A DNA stretch of 64,000 nt from Chryseobacterium sp. SC28 (GCF_003932955.1 NZ_QOVY01000004.1:1-64000); one strand, 5' to 3'. Positions 45,942 to 56,171 are shown, counted from the stretch's first letter. The notes: generated by a model not told the origin, from the letters alone. Numbers and translations are program-made.

Positions 45942-46763
45942 TTATTTTCTTTTAGATATGATGTGACGGTTAGACGCTTTGTTTTTCTTTCTAGTTTTGT
46001 AACCTTTGGCCGGCATACCGTTTCTAGATCTTGGGTGTCCTCCGGACGAACGTCCTTCGCCACCACCCATCGGGTGATCTACTGGGTTCATTACGACGGC
46101 TCTCGTTCTAGGTCTTCTCCCAAGCCATCTGCTTCTACCGGCTTTTCCCGATACAGTCAACTGATGGTCTGAGTTGGAAACAGATCCAATCATTGCATAG
46201 CACTCGGTGAGGATCATTCTGGATTCTCCTGAAGGCAATTTCACGATGGCATATTTCCCGTCTCTTGAAGTTAATTGAGCCGATGATCCGGCACTTCTGG
46301 CAAGGATAGCACCTTGCCCGGGTTTCATTTCGATGCAAGAGATCACAGTTCCCAGCGGGATATTTTTCAGCTTCATAGCGTTGCCAACATTTGGTTCTAC
46401 GCTTTCTCCTGAAACTATTTTTTGATCTACTTTGATTCCGTTTGGAGCGATGATGTATCTTTTCTCGCCGTCTGCATATTCCACCAAAGCGATGAAAGCA
46501 GTTCTATTGGGATCATATTCTACAGTTTTTACCGTGGCTTCTACGTCGTGCTTATTTCTTTTGAAGTCGATAATTCTGTATTTCTTTTTGTGTCCACCGC
46601 CGGTGTAACGCATGGTCATCTTACCAGTTTGGTTACGTCCACCTGACTTACTAATACCAACGGTAAGAGATTTCTCTGGTTTGTTGGTAGTAATTTCCTC
46701 AAAATTGTTTACAATTCTGAATCTCTGTCCCGGGGTGATAGGTTTTAATTTTCTAACAGACAT
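45942..46763 (-). CDS. rplB: Large ribosomal subunit protein uL2
   Basis: uL2 is needed for subunit joining and peptidyl transfer. The 273-residue protein has the typical [20 protein letters not shown] start region, the LPSGESRMI segment and the C-terminal [19 protein letters not shown] motif, which carries the highly conserved His. It lies 19 bases after rplW. Confidence 0.97.
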   Translation of the reverse strand: MSVRKLKPITPGQRFRIVNNFEEITTNKPEKSLTVGISKSGGRNQTGKMTMRYTGGGHKKKYRIIDFKRNKHDVEATVKTVEYDPNRTAFIALVEYADGEKRYIIAPNGIKVDQKIVSGESVEPNVGNAMKLKNIPLGTVISCIEMKPGQGAILARSAGSSAQLTSRDGKYAIVKLPSGESRMILTECYAMIGSVSNSDHQLTVSGKAGRSRWLGRRPRTRAVVMNPVDHPMGGGEGRSSGGHPRSRNGMPAKGYKTRKKNKASNRHIISKRK

Positions 46764-46782
46764 TACTATTATTTATAATTAA

Positions 46783-47073
46783 TTAATTCGTTGCGAAAAT
46801 ATCAATAACATCTCCGGCGGCCAGTGTTACAACCGCTTTTTTCAATTTATTGGTTTTCCCAACCTGGAGTCCTTGTTTGGTGTTTTTTGTAGAAACTTTA
46901 GGCGCATAAATCATCGTTCTAACGTCTGCTACTTTTACACCATAATGTGCTTCTATTGCACCTTTGATCTGGATCTTGTTTGCTTTGGGAGCAACTAAGA
47001 AAGAATAAGCACCTCTCAACTCTGTAAGATAGTTTGCTTTTTCTGAAATGATTGGTTTAATAATAACTGACAT
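46783..47073 (-). CDS. rplW: Large ribosomal subunit protein uL23
   Basis: uL23 lies at the exit tunnel and is the docking site for trigger factor and SRP. The 96-residue protein has the start IIKPIISEKANYLTELRGAY and the segment NKIQIKGAIEAHYGVKVADVRTM. It lies three bases after rplD. Confidence 0.95.
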   Translation of the reverse strand: MSVIIKPIISEKANYLTELRGAYSFLVAPKANKIQIKGAIEAHYGVKVADVRTMIYAPKVSTKNTKQGLQVGKTNKLKKAVVTLAAGDVIDIFATN

Positions 47074-47076
47074 GAT

Positions 47077-47706
47077 TTATTTCTTTAGATTTTCCTGAAA
47101 TTTTTCTACGGCATCTTCCAAGAAGATAATCTCACCGGCGTTGATCAAATCATAAGAAGAGATCTCGTTATAATTCAAAACTTTTGTTTTGGGCAAGTTT
47201 CTTGAAGATAAATATACATTCTTGTTAGACTCAGGAAGGACGAATAATGATTTTTTACCCGTAAGCGTCAAAGCATCCAACAATTTGATGAATTCTTTGG
47301 TCTTAGGCGCATCAAAACTGAAATTTTCCAAAACCCTAACGCTGTTGTCTTTCAATTTTTGAGAAAGCACAGATTTCTTGGCTAATCTTTTCAAAGATTT
47401 GTTCAATTTGAAACGGTAATCTCTCGGTTTCGGGCCAAAAACTCTACCCCCACCTTTGAAAGTTGGCGACTTGATATCACCATATCTTGCAGATCCGGAA
47501 CCTTTTTGCTTTTTAAGCTTTCGGGTAGATCCTGTGATCTCGCTTCTTTCTTTTGATTTATGAGTCCCTTGTCGCTGAGCGGCAAGATATTGTTTAACTT
47601 CTAAGTAAACCGCGTGCTGATTGGGCTCTATTCCGAAAACTGATTCGTCAAGAGATACTTTTCTTCCGGTTTCTTTTCCTGATGTATTTAATACTACTAA
47701 TTCCAT
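47077..47706 (-). CDS. rplD: Large ribosomal subunit protein uL4
   Basis: uL4 lines the exit tunnel and in E. coli represses the S10 operon. The 209-residue protein has the tunnel loop [20 protein letters not shown] and the segment [19 protein letters not shown]. Its start lies inside the last codons of rplC (10-base overlap), so the two are translationally coupled. Autoregulation by uL4 through the leader at 48324-48420 is possible but unproven in this phylum. Confidence 0.96.
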   Translation of the reverse strand: MELVVLNTSGKETGRKVSLDESVFGIEPNQHAVYLEVKQYLAAQRQGTHKSKERSEITGSTRKLKKQKGSGSARYGDIKSPTFKGGGRVFGPKPRDYRFKLNKSLKRLAKKSVLSQKLKDNSVRVLENFSFDAPKTKEFIKLLDALTLTGKKSLFVLPESNKNVYLSSRNLPKTKVLNYNEISSYDLINAGEIIFLEDAVEKFQENLKK

Positions 47707-48323
47707 TTTCTGACAATTACATAAGAATTTTTTGCTCCCGGAATAGCACCTTTTACAACTAAAAGATTTTGTTCCTCATCTACTTTCAAAACCTGAAGGT
47801 TTTGCACGGTGACCTGCTTACCTCCCATTCTGCCTGCCATTCTCATCCCCTTGAATACTCTTGAGGGATCTGAACCCGCACCGATAGAACCGGGGGCTCT
47901 AAGTCTGTTGTGCTGTCCGTGAGTAGCCTGCATCACACCTCCAAAGCCGTGTCTTTTCACCACACCTTGGAAACCTTTACCTTTGGAAGTACCTGTTACA
48001 TCCACGAATTCTCCTTCGCCGAATAATTTTACAGTTACCTCTTCTCCTACCGTCACTTGGTCTACAAATTCTCTGTAGAACTCTACCAACTTTGCTTTAG
48101 GAGTAGAACCCGCCTTTTTGAAATGGCCGGCCAACGCTTTACCAACGTTCTTCTCACTCTTGTCATCGAAACCCAACTGAACAGCTTTGTAGCCGTCTTT
48201 CTCTTCGGTTCTGACCTGTAAAACCGTACATGGACCAGCCTGGATAACGGTACAAGGCAAGTTTTTGCCGTTCTCGTCAAACAGAGATGTCATCCCGATT
48301 TTTTTTCCAATAATACCTGACAT
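47697..48323 (-). CDS. rplC: Large ribosomal subunit protein uL3
   Basis: uL3 is one of the first 50S assembly proteins and approaches the peptidyl transferase centre. The 208-residue protein has the start [20 protein letters not shown], the [16 protein letters not shown] loop and the segment [27 protein letters not shown], where the methylated Gln of E. coli is nearby. It is the first gene of this operon, with a promoter at 48426-48454. rpsJ, the usual first gene, is in the preceding unit. Confidence 0.97.
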   Translation of the reverse strand: MSGIIGKKIGMTSLFDENGKNLPCTVIQAGPCTVLQVRTEEKDGYKAVQLGFDDKSEKNVGKALAGHFKKAGSTPKAKLVEFYREFVDQVTVGEEVTVKLFGEGEFVDVTGTSKGKGFQGVVKRHGFGGVMQATHGQHNRLRAPGSIGAGSDPSRVFKGMRMAGRMGGKQVTVQNLQVLKVDEEQNLLVVKGAIPGAKNSYVIVRKWN

Positions 48324-48359
48324 TATTTATTATATATCTACTATATTCAAAAAATACAA

Positions 48360-48419
48360 CATTTTAGCGGTGTTCGTAATGTACTATGTTTGAAATAGGC
48401 ATACTCCTTCCCTAAAATG
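48360..48419 (-). promoter_or_regulatory. Foldable leader of the S10-spc-alpha operon
   Basis: The mRNA leader (about 97 bases) begins almost exactly with CATTTTAG (48412-48419 on the plus strand as CTAAAATG). It ends its fold with CTAAAATG (48360-48367), giving a perfect eight-base closing stem around 44 bases. Inside, CTAT and ATAG (around TTCAAAC) add a small hairpin. This is the position where ribosomal protein autoregulatory RNAs are found. No known leader family is recognised. Confidence 0.4.
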
Positions 48420-48425
48420 AGTGTG

Positions 48426-48454
48426 CAAATGTAGGAATATTTTTTATAATGACA
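48426..48454 (-). promoter_or_regulatory. Consensus promoter of the rplC operon
   Basis: On the minus strand TTG (48452-48454, part of TTTG), an 18-base spacer and TACATTTG (48426-48433) form a full promoter. The start point is expected near 48420, about 97 bases before the rplC ATG. Confidence 0.75.
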
Positions 48455-48603
48455 AATAAATATTTGGAAATTATTTGATAATTTGTGAGTTACGGAATTG
48501 TGAAACATCACCATTTAATTTACCCATTCGAACAGCCGAAAATATTTACTAATGCCCGCTTATGTGAGAAATTCTCGCCATCATCAAATCCATCAGTAAA
48601 AGC

Positions 48604-48633
48604 AAAAAATCCCCAATCTTTCGAAAGGGGATT
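48604..48633 (-). terminator. Terminator after rpsJ
   Basis: On the minus strand AATCCCC pairs with GGGGATT, with an inner palindrome CTTTCGAAAG, and runs into a T-tract. It lies about 22 bases after the rpsJ stop and ends the str operon. Confidence 0.8.
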
Positions 48634-48655
48634 ATATTCATGATAATTTGAATCA

Positions 48656-48961
48656 TCACACTTTAATTTCTACGTCTACACCGCTCGGCAATTCAAGTTT
48701 CATCAAGGCATCCACAGTTTTGGAAGAAGAAGAGTAGATATCCATCAATCTCTTGTGCGATGATAATTGGAACTGCTCTCTGGCTTTCTTGTTCACGTGC
48801 GGAGATCTCAACACCGTGAAGATTCTCTTATTGGTTGGCAAAGGAATGGGTCCGTTTACAACAGCACCTGTAGATTTTACCGTTTTTACGATTTTCTCGG
48901 CAGACTTGTCCACCAAGTTGTAATCGTAAGATTTTAATTTTATTCTGATTCTTTGTGACAT
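48656..48961 (-). CDS. rpsJ: Small ribosomal subunit protein uS10
   Basis: uS10 is part of the 30S head and also acts in antitermination as NusE. The 101-residue protein has the start [22 protein letters not shown], the segment [23 protein letters not shown] and the end [11 protein letters not shown]. It lies 17 bases after fusA and is cut off from rplC by a terminator, so it belongs to the str transcript. In E. coli it leads the S10 operon. Confidence 0.96.
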   Translation of the reverse strand: MSQRIRIKLKSYDYNLVDKSAEKIVKTVKSTGAVVNGPIPLPTNKRIFTVLRSPHVNKKAREQFQLSSHKRLMDIYSSSSKTVDALMKLELPSGVDVEIKV

Positions 48962-48978
48962 TTTTTTAATTTAAAAAA

Positions 48979-51096
48979 TTAACCTTTAGCTTTAGCAATG
49001 ATTTCTTCGGCAATGTTTTGTGGCGCCGGTTCGTATTTCTCGAATTCCATCGAAGAAGTAGCTCTTCCGGAGGACAAGGTTCTGAGCGAAGTAACATAAC
49101 CAAACATTTCAGATAGTGGCACGAAAGCTTTAATGACCTTGGCATTATTTCTATCGTCCATACCGTTTATCGTACCTCTTCTGCGGTTGAGGTCTCCTAC
49201 GATGTCGCCCATATATTCTTCCGGAGTTACCACTTCCAATTTCATGATAGGCTCCATGATCACAGGTTTTGCTTTTTTACCGGCCTCTTTGAATCCCATT
49301 TTGGCAGCTAATTCGAATGATAACTGATCGGAGTCAACGGCGTGGAAAGATCCATCTTTGAGCACGATCTTCATCGATTCGACTTCGAAACCTGCTAAAG
49401 GTCCATTTTTCATGGCTTCTTTGAAACCCTTTTCTACGGAAGGGATAAATTCTCTCGGGATGTTACCGCCTTTGATTTCGTTGACGAATTCCAGACCAGT
49501 TTTACCTTCGTCCGCTGGACCTATGTCGAAAACGATATCTGCAAATTTACCTCTACCACCGGTTTGTTTTTTGTAAACTTCCCTATGGCTGGCCACTTGC
49601 GTGAGTGCTTCTTTGTATTCCACTTGAGGCTGCCCTTGGTTGACTTCTACTTTGAATTCTCTCCGCATACGATCGACGATGATATCCAAGTGAAGCTCAC
49701 CCATCCCGGAGATAATGGTCTGGCCGGATGCCTCATCTGTTCGTACCGTAAAAGTGGGATCTTCTTCTGCCAGTTTAGACAGGGCATTACCCATTTTATC
49801 CTGATCCGCTTTGGTCTTAGGCTCAACGGCAATACCGATCACGGGCTCCGGGAAAACCATCGATTCTAGAACGATTGGGTTTTTCTCGTCGCACATAGTA
49901 TCACCGGTCTTGATAGATTTGAAACCTACTGCTGCGCCAATATCTCCCGCTTCAATATAATCTACGGGGTTTTGCTTGTTGGCGTGCATCTGATAGATTC
50001 TCGAGATTCTTTCTTTGTCTCCCGAACGGCTGTTCAAAATATAAGAACCCGCATCAAGTCTTCCTGAATAGGCTCTGAAGAACGCCAATCTTCCCACGAA
50101 AGGATCGGTAGCTATTTTAAAGGCCAAAGCTGCGAAAGGCTCTTTCACGTCTGGCTTCCTGGCGATTTCGGCGCCGGTTCTCGGGTCTGTGCCTCTGATA
50201 TCATCTTTATCCAATGGAGACGGCAGATATTTGCAAACGGCATCCAACATAAACTGTACACCTTTATTCTTGAACGACGAACCACAAGTCATCGGGATTA
50301 TAGAAAGATCGATCGTCGCTTTTCTAAGGGCTTCGTTGATTTCGTCTTCGGAAATAGAATCCGGATCTTCGAAGAATTTTTCCATCAAAGAGTCATCATA
50401 ATCCGCAACAGCTTCGACTAATTTTTCGCGATATTCCAAAACTTCGTCTTTCATATCTTCGGGGATCGGAACCACTTCAAAAGTAGCGCCTTGCCCTTCT
50501 TCGTCCCAAACGATGGCTCTGTTTTTTATTAAATCCACCACGCCTTTGAAATCTTCTTCGGCACCGATGGGTAAAACAATCGGGACAGCGTTTGATCCCA
50601 ACATGGTCTTAACTTGGTTTACCACATTAAGAAAGTCGGCACCTTGACGGTCCATTTTGTTTACGAATCCCATTCTTGCAACTTTGTAATTATCGGCCAA
50701 TCTCCAGTTGGTTTCAGACTGAGGCTCGACTCCATCTACTGCAGAGAAAAGGAATACCAATCCGTCCAATACTCTCAACGACCGGTTAACTTCTACTGTG
50801 AAATCAACGTGTCCCGGCGTATCGATGATATTGAAATGGTAGGATTTGGTTTCCGGAAGCGGTCTTCCCTGATCGGTCGGGAAGTTCCAATTGCAAGTTG
50901 TAGCGGCAGAAGTAATGGTGATGCCTCTTTCTGCTTCCTGCTCCATCCAGTCCATTGTAGAAGCCCCATCGTGAACTTCTCCAATCTTGTGGTTGACCCC
51001 GGTATAGAATAAGATTCTTTCGGTTGTAGTGGTTTTACCGGCATCGATGTGCGCGGCAATTCCTATATTTCTTGTGTATTTAAGATCTCTACTCAT
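48979..51096 (-). CDS. fusA: Elongation factor G
   Basis: EF-G drives translocation and, with RRF, ribosome recycling. The 705-residue GTPase has G1 [10 protein letters not shown], the switch region [18 protein letters not shown] and NKMDRQGAD. The C-terminal domains contain the [10 protein letters not shown] loop region and GRRGTI(NG)M-type tip (RRGTINGMD). It lies 6 bases after rpsG. The tuf gene that often follows fusA is absent here. Confidence 0.97.
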   Translation of the reverse strand: MSRDLKYTRNIGIAAHIDAGKTTTTERILFYTGVNHKIGEVHDGASTMDWMEQEAERGITITSAATTCNWNFPTDQGRPLPETKSYHFNIIDTPGHVDFTVEVNRSLRVLDGLVFLFSAVDGVEPQSETNWRLADNYKVARMGFVNKMDRQGADFLNVVNQVKTMLGSNAVPIVLPIGAEEDFKGVVDLIKNRAIVWDEEGQGATFEVVPIPEDMKDEVLEYREKLVEAVADYDDSLMEKFFEDPDSISEDEINEALRKATIDLSIIPMTCGSSFKNKGVQFMLDAVCKYLPSPLDKDDIRGTDPRTGAEIARKPDVKEPFAALAFKIATDPFVGRLAFFRAYSGRLDAGSYILNSRSGDKERISRIYQMHANKQNPVDYIEAGDIGAAVGFKSIKTGDTMCDEKNPIVLESMVFPEPVIGIAVEPKTKADQDKMGNALSKLAEEDPTFTVRTDEASGQTIISGMGELHLDIIVDRMRREFKVEVNQGQPQVEYKEALTQVASHREVYKKQTGGRGKFADIVFDIGPADEGKTGLEFVNEIKGGNIPREFIPSVEKGFKEAMKNGPLAGFEVESMKIVLKDGSFHAVDSDQLSFELAAKMGFKEAGKKAKPVIMEPIMKLEVVTPEEYMGDIVGDLNRRRGTINGMDDRNNAKVIKAFVPLSEMFGYVTSLRTLSSGRATSSMEFEKYEPAPQNIAEEIIAKAKG

Positions 51097-51102
51097 TTAT
51101 AA

Positions 51103-51579
51103 TTAGAATTTGAAGTGTGAGAAAGCTTTGTTAGCTTCCGCCATTTTGTGAGTATCAGATTTTTTCTTGTAAGCGGCTCCTTCTTCTCTGGAGGCTGCTA
51201 TCACTTCGTTGGCCAATTTCAAAGCCATAGATTTATCATTTCTAGCTTTAGAATATTTGATTAGCCATTTCATGGCCATAGAAATTTTTCTATCGGCTCT
51301 GATGGGCATCGGAATTTGGAAGTTGGCGCCTCCTACTCTTCGGGAACGTACTTCTACGTGAGGCATCACGTTGGTCAATGCATCTTTCCAGATTTCAAGG
51401 GCGGTTTTTTCGGTTTCTCCTTTTTTGGTTTCTACGATGTCTAGTGCGTCATAGAATATTTTGAATGCGATAGATTTTTTACCATCCAGCATCAAGTTGT
51501 TTACGAATCTCGTTACCAATTGATCATTAAATTTCGGATCTGGTAACAACGGTCTTTTTTTCGCTTTTGTCTTTCTCAT
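51103..51579 (-). CDS. rpsG: Small ribosomal subunit protein uS7
   Basis: uS7 nucleates the 30S head and in E. coli represses the str operon. The 158-residue protein has the start [21 protein letters not shown] and the region [21 protein letters not shown]. It ends with the segment [11 protein letters not shown]. It follows rpsL by 24 bases. Confidence 0.96.
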   Translation of the reverse strand: MRKTKAKKRPLLPDPKFNDQLVTRFVNNLMLDGKKSIAFKIFYDALDIVETKKGETEKTALEIWKDALTNVMPHVEVRSRRVGGANFQIPMPIRADRKISMAMKWLIKYSKARNDKSMALKLANEVIAASREEGAAYKKKSDTHKMAEANKAFSHFKF

Positions 51580-51603
51580 TGTTTCTGTACCTTTATTTAA
51601 TGA

Positions 51604-52017
51604 TTATTTTTTCTTTCCTTTAGCTGGCGCTGCAGCTGCCTGACCTGGTTTTGGTCTCTTGGCTCCATACTTAGATCGTCTTTGAGTTCTTCCGTTGACA
51701 CCTGCCGTGTCCAGTGCTCCTCTTACGATATGATAACGTACTCCCGGTAGGTCTTTCACCCTTCCGCCGCGTACCAATACTATCGAGTGCTCTTGAAGAT
51801 TATGTCCTTCGCCCGGGATGTAGGCGTTGATCTCTTTACCGTTGGAAAGTCTTACCCTTGCAACTTTTCTCAGTGCAGAGTTAGGTTTCTTAGGAGTGGT
51901 GGTATATACTCTCGTACATACACCTCGTCTTTGTGGACAAGAATCAAGGGCAGCCGATTTACTCTTCTTGGTGAGTGCGACTCTTCCTTTTCTTACTAAT
52001 TGTTGAATAGTAGGCAT
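51604..52017 (-). CDS. rpsL: Small ribosomal subunit protein uS12
   Basis: uS12 sits in the decoding centre and is the streptomycin target protein. The 137-residue protein has both decoding loops, [15 protein letters not shown] and [14 protein letters not shown], with Lys at both positions where resistance changes are usually found, so the sequence looks wild type. A Lys/Ala-rich tail ([14 protein letters not shown]) extends the C-terminus. It is the first gene of the str operon, about 19 bases downstream of the expected start point. Confidence 0.96.
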   Translation of the reverse strand: MPTIQQLVRKGRVALTKKSKSAALDSCPQRRGVCTRVYTTTPKKPNSALRKVARVRLSNGKEINAYIPGEGHNLQEHSIVLVRGGRVKDLPGVRYHIVRGALDTAGVNGRTQRRSKYGAKRPKPGQAAAAPAKGKKK

Positions 52018-52041
52018 TTAATTGCTTTTTATTTTAGGGTG

Positions 52042-52071
52042 CAAAAATATGAATAATTTTGTAATCTACAA
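52042..52071 (-). promoter_or_regulatory. Consensus promoter of the str operon
   Basis: On the minus strand TTG (52069-52071), a 19-base spacer and TATTTTTG (52042-52049) form a perfect Bacteroidota promoter just upstream of rpsL. Confidence 0.8.
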
Positions 52072-52154
52072 GTAGTTGGAACAAAAATAATTAGCGATTG
52101 AAATTTTCAATAAGACATTTGTCCAATTTTCATCAGCATCTCTCCGGAAATGAT

Positions 52155-52162
52155 TAATTTTG
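52155..52162 (+). promoter_or_regulatory. -7 box TAATTTTG upstream of dps
   Basis: TAATTTTG matches TAnnTTTG and would give a leader of about 70 bases before the ATG at 52238. A weaker box TATCTTTA lies at 52225-52232, closer to the start codon. The choice is open. Confidence 0.35.
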
Positions 52163-52237
52163 GAAAGATTATTGCTTACAAATAGGCGATTTTCCATTAA
52201 TCAAAATTTAAACAATAAATCCAATATCTTTAACATA

Positions 52238-52714
52238 ATGAAAAATGCAACTTTAATCGGCCTCAAAGAAACCGATTGCAAAACCATCGCAGACAAACTT
52301 AATGTCTTATTAGCCAATTACTCGGTTTTTTACCAAAACACCAGAGGTTCTCACTGGAACATCAAAGGCGAGCAATTCTTCACGCTTCATCCGAAATTCG
52401 AAGAACTTTACAATAGTTTGGTTTTAAAAATTGATGAAATTGCCGAAAGAATCTTAACTCTGGGAGCTACTCCGGCTCATAACTATTCGGACTATTTGCA
52501 AATATCGACCATCAAAGAAAGCAAAGAAGTTTCTGACGGAAACAAAAGCGTCGAACTCATTCTTAATTCTTTCAAGGTAGTGATTGAGCTGCAAAGAGAG
52601 CTTCTCGAAATCACAGAAAAAGCGGGCGACGAAGGCACCAACTCCCAAATGAGCGACTACATTACGGAACAAGAAAAAGAGGTCTGGATGTACAGTTCCT
52701 ACCTTGGCAAATAA
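52238..52714 (+). CDS. dps: Dps family ferritin-like DNA-protection protein
   Basis: Dps forms a 12-subunit shell that oxidises and stores iron and shields DNA under oxidative stress. The 158-residue product has the inter-subunit ferroxidase motif with His in GSHWNIKG and the acidic ligands in KIDEIAERILTLG. It ends in a four-helix pattern. I chose the ATG at 52238 (start MKNATLIGLKE); an in-frame TTG at 52160 would add 26 unconserved residues. It stands alone, divergent from rpsL, with a strong terminator downstream. Peroxide or iron control is expected but no operator was seen. Confidence 0.9.
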   Translation: MKNATLIGLKETDCKTIADKLNVLLANYSVFYQNTRGSHWNIKGEQFFTLHPKFEELYNSLVLKIDEIAERILTLGATPAHNYSDYLQISTIKESKEVSDGNKSVELILNSFKVVIELQRELLEITEKAGDEGTNSQMSDYITEQEKEVWMYSSYLGK

Positions 52715-52736
52715 AAGTTAAAATTTTTAAAATTAG

Positions 52737-52766
52737 AATCCGGCTCCTTACAAAGCTGGATTTTTT
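52737..52766 (+). terminator. Terminator after dps
   Basis: Arms AATCCGGCT (52737-52745) and AGCTGGATT (52754-52762) pair with one G-T, followed by six T residues. It overlaps the last base of the convergent membrane protein gene. Confidence 0.8.
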
Positions 52767-54352
52767 CATTTATTGATAAAATAATATGCAGTCACATTTT
52801 TATTGAGATCAAATTGTGCCAGATTGCGCCTCAAAATTACTGCATCGCTGTTATTGAAGGCATACCAAACCACCCGGTTCTGAGCCGTTCCAATATTGTT
52901 TTCTATCCTCCACGATGCCACAGGAATCCAGCTTTTCGGGACTTGCCCGGGAAACCATTTGGGATAGATGACCGCCACTTTGTATCCGTTTCTCGAAATA
53001 TAATCTGCTAAAAATTGATGGTATTTTTTATTAAAATCAGATTCCGGCAAAGATCTATTCTCGATATAAAACCTTGCAACATCGGTGGATCCCAACCCCA
53101 CGATGTCTAAAAGCTGCGTTTCTCCAAAATACGCAATGGCACCAATATCGTTTGCAACGGCTTTTTGTCCTTTGTAAAATTGATGAAGAAACCCGGCCAT
53201 CTCAATTTGTTGTGCCTCGATGTTTTTAGACGAATTTTTTAGCACAGGATGCGCCGCCGCAAAGCGGTAAAAACCTACAAGACCAAAGCCTACAAACGAG
53301 ATGGCAAATAAAAAATATCCGGCCTTTTTCTTTTCTGTAACTAAATATTCTACCGCCATTGGGATCAGAACCAACACCAGCATCGCCATAAGATAGTTCT
53401 CGTACCGAAATTTGATGACCGCGAAAAAACTTTGGAAAAGCGCTGTGCCAAGAATGATTATCAGCAATGATTCATTTTGAATCAATTCTTTAAAGCTTTT
53501 TTTTCGGTAGTTTTTGATGAGATAGAGAAAAATGCAGATCAGCGGAAAAAGAAACAATTTGTAGAAACTCTTATTCAATAAAATTCCATTTTCGAACATT
53601 ATCCAAGTGCTTCTCAGCAGATTACCGGTGGGATAATTTCCTTTGATAATGACCGAATTGGGAAAAAAGAAGCCGCCGTTTGCGATTGAAATCAAACCAA
53701 AAATAACCATCGGCGCCAGACCTACCAGCAAAATCAACAGCATTTCTTCGAATTTTTTAGCGATGATCAAAATGATGCTCAGCCAAAAAACAAAAAACAT
53801 ACTTTCGAACCGCACCATTCCTAAAAAGAAAACGGTGATCAGGAGTTTTGCTAAATCGCGCCGCTGAAAATGATTGTTAAAATTTTTCTTGATAAAATAA
53901 ACCGCCATCACCGATAACATCATATGCAGCGTCTGCTCCATACCCAAGATAACCATCATATATAATAAAGAAACCGGCAAAAAAAGGATGAGTCCCACTT
54001 TCAGCTCTTTCTCCGAATAAAAATCCCGAAAAAATCTGTAGATCCAATAAGTCGCAACATATCCGGCCATAATGTTGACAATCATCGGATAATAAACGTT
54101 ATCGCCAAAAATGCGGATCAACGCACTTAATATCAAGGTGTAAAGAATCGATGAAGAGGCACTGTCAAAACTATTCAAATTGACAGACCAAAATCCACTT
54201 TCGCCAAAATGTTTCGCAATGGCCAGATGGATGTAGGCATCGTCTATCGGATAGACAAACTGATTGCCCGATAACTGTAGGTAAGAGTAAGCATAATAAA
54301 AGCCGGTAACAATGGTAAAAAGCAGAATATAGTAAATCAGATATTTCCTCAT
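52766..54352 (-). CDS. Polytopic membrane protein, GT-C glycosyltransferase-like
   Basis: The 528-residue protein has about ten to twelve membrane segments. After the first segment it has a periplasmic loop with YPIDDAYIHLAIAKHF, where the paired Asp matches the catalytic DD/DE position of GT-C enzymes that use polyprenyl-phosphate sugars. The C-terminal part is soluble (GYKVAVIYPKWFPG) and ends with a W-rich stretch. I infer a role in envelope glycan transfer, but the family assignment rests on topology and one motif. It stands alone, convergent with dps and divergent from the leucine-rich-repeat gene. Confidence 0.65.
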   Translation of the reverse strand: MRKYLIYYILLFTIVTGFYYAYSYLQLSGNQFVYPIDDAYIHLAIAKHFGESGFWSVNLNSFDSASSSILYTLILSALIRIFGDNVYYPMIVNIMAGYVATYWIYRFFRDFYSEKELKVGLILFLPVSLLYMMVILGMEQTLHMMLSVMAVYFIKKNFNNHFQRRDLAKLLITVFFLGMVRFESMFFVFWLSIILIIAKKFEEMLLILLVGLAPMVIFGLISIANGGFFFPNSVIIKGNYPTGNLLRSTWIMFENGILLNKSFYKLFLFPLICIFLYLIKNYRKKSFKELIQNESLLIIILGTALFQSFFAVIKFRYENYLMAMLVLVLIPMAVEYLVTEKKKAGYFLFAISFVGFGLVGFYRFAAAHPVLKNSSKNIEAQQIEMAGFLHQFYKGQKAVANDIGAIAYFGETQLLDIVGLGSTDVARFYIENRSLPESDFNKKYHQFLADYISRNGYKVAVIYPKWFPGQVPKSWIPVASWRIENNIGTAQNRVVWYAFNNSDAVILRRNLAQFDLNKNVTAYYFINK

Positions 54353-54424
54353 AAAAAAATCACATCACGTGCGAAAATAATCATTAATTTTCTTACAAAC
54401 AGATTATTTAATTTGTTTATACAT

Positions 54425-54432
54425 TATATTTG
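54425..54432 (+). promoter_or_regulatory. -7 box TATATTTG for the LRR gene
   Basis: TATATTTG matches TAnnTTTG and ends 20 bases before the TTG start codon at 54453. No -33 TTG is seen at the expected distance. Confidence 0.5.
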
Positions 54433-54452
54433 CGCTTTAATTTTACACAAAC

Positions 54453-56090
54453 TTGCGAAAAATTCTATTTTTTTTACTGATTTCCAATTTTTTCTATGCG
54501 CAATGGAGCATTTCCAATGCCGACCGTGCTTTGCTGATCAATATTTATGATGCAACCGACGGCGAAAATTGGAATAGGACTTGGAACTTGGAGGAAGATC
54601 CACGCAATTGGTTTGGCGTCGTTGTAAAAAATGGTTTGGTTGCGGAACTTAACCTTTCCGGAAACGCCTTGCGTGGGGTTTTCCCTGCAACTATCACTTC
54701 TCTCACAAAACTCACAAAATTAGACCTCAGCAACAATCAGCTCACGGGCGAATTGGCGATGGGCGTTTCTTCCCTCAGCTTATTGACCAAACTCGATATC
54801 AGCAACAACAGATTGACGGGCGATCCATCTGCTGCTCTGGGCGGGCTTTTCAATGTCGAGGATCTTGGCTTGGGTGGTAATATGTTCACCATTGCAGACG
54901 CCAACGGAATGCTTCAGAATTTCAACAATCTCAAATTTCTGAATATCGCAGATCTTGGTTTGACTACCGTTCCGGCAAAAATTGCGACATTCCCCAACCT
55001 CGAAACCTTGATTTTGGACAATAATCCAATCGTGGCAAATGGCTACGGAAATCTCGCGGGTCTATCAAAACTGAAAACGCTTTCGCTCTCGGGAACCAAT
55101 CTTGCTCAAATCCCCACGCAGGTTTCGCAACTGACACAACTCACGAGTCTCGACCTTAGTAATAATCATTTGACAGAGCAAAATGCCGCCGGGCTCGCTT
55201 CGCTCATCAATCTGGAGTGGCTGTCTTTGGAAAGCAATCAACTTGCTGAGGTTCCAGCGCAAATTGCTCAGCTTAAAAATTTGCAGAATCTGAACCTCGG
55301 CCGAAATAAAATCAGCGGGAATCTCGCCGTCGTTGCAGCATTGCCCAATCTGCAGCAGCTGTTTCTCCACAACAATTTGATTGAGGGAAATTTTCCTTCG
55401 CTATTATTAGGAATGCCAAAACTACTGATGGTCAATTTGAATAGCAATCAACTTTCAGGCGAATTGCCCGATCAGCTGCCTCCGATTACGCACCTGAGCA
55501 ACAACCGATTTTCCAAAACCGATTTGTCAAATTATATCACAGACTTTGCCGAGCAGACCGATTTCGATTATTCGCCACAGCGTTATGATGACATCAAAAC
55601 TGTTTTAGCCATCGTTGGTCAGTCCGCAAAACTGGAGCAGTCGCTTTCGGGAGATTACAGCTTTAGTTGGTTCAAAAACTTGGATCAAAAACTCAATACC
55701 AGCGCAGAACACCTCAGCTTCAATAGTGTAGAAAACCCGGATTTTGCCACCTACACCGCAGAAGCCTACTCTTATGGCGTGCTGGGCAATAATATTTTGT
55801 TGGAGCTCTCTCTTTTCCGCGAACCGATTACTTTGACAGATGCTTTATCAACATCAGAAAATCCCGAGCTAAAAGGAATCAGCATCTACCCCAACCCGAC
55901 AAAGGAGTTCATTAATATTATAAATGTAAAAACCAAAATCGAAAAAATCGTCATTTACGATCTTAGCGGTAAGCAGATGCTCACTGAAAACAGCGCAAAA
56001 ATCAACGTTTCCAAATTGCCGTCGGGAGTTTACTTATTATCTTTGAAAACCGACTCCGGTGTAAAAAGTTTCAAATTTATAAAGCAGTAA
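54453..56090 (+). CDS. Secreted leucine-rich-repeat protein with T9SS sorting domain
   Basis: The 545-residue protein begins with a signal peptide (MRKILFFLLISNFFYAQ) and a capping segment with DGENWNRTWN. About a dozen leucine-rich repeats follow (residues about 65-345), for example LTKLDLSNNQLTGEL and LTSLDLSNNHLTEQ. The C-terminal 75 residues are a T9SS type A sorting domain (SIYPNPTKEFINI to GVYLLSLKTDSGVKSF), so the protein is exported across the outer membrane and probably anchored or released. LRR surfaces usually bind proteins or glycans; the ligand is unknown. The start is a TTG at 54453, chosen because it gives a complete signal peptide directly after the promoter box. Confidence 0.88.
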   Translation: MRKILFFLLISNFFYAQWSISNADRALLINIYDATDGENWNRTWNLEEDPRNWFGVVVKNGLVAELNLSGNALRGVFPATITSLTKLTKLDLSNNQLTGELAMGVSSLSLLTKLDISNNRLTGDPSAALGGLFNVEDLGLGGNMFTIADANGMLQNFNNLKFLNIADLGLTTVPAKIATFPNLETLILDNNPIVANGYGNLAGLSKLKTLSLSGTNLAQIPTQVSQLTQLTSLDLSNNHLTEQNAAGLASLINLEWLSLESNQLAEVPAQIAQLKNLQNLNLGRNKISGNLAVVAALPNLQQLFLHNNLIEGNFPSLLLGMPKLLMVNLNSNQLSGELPDQLPPITHLSNNRFSKTDLSNYITDFAEQTDFDYSPQRYDDIKTVLAIVGQSAKLEQSLSGDYSFSWFKNLDQKLNTSAEHLSFNSVENPDFATYTAEAYSYGVLGNNILLELSLFREPITLTDALSTSENPELKGISIYPNPTKEFINIINVKTKIEKIVIYDLSGKQMLTENSAKINVSKLPSGVYLLSLKTDSGVKSFKFIKQ

Positions 56091-56171
56091 AAATCAGTGG
56101 ACTGATATCTGAATTATGCATTGTATTTTTTCCCTTTTTTAATTCACCCGATTCCATTTCCCAAAAAATAT

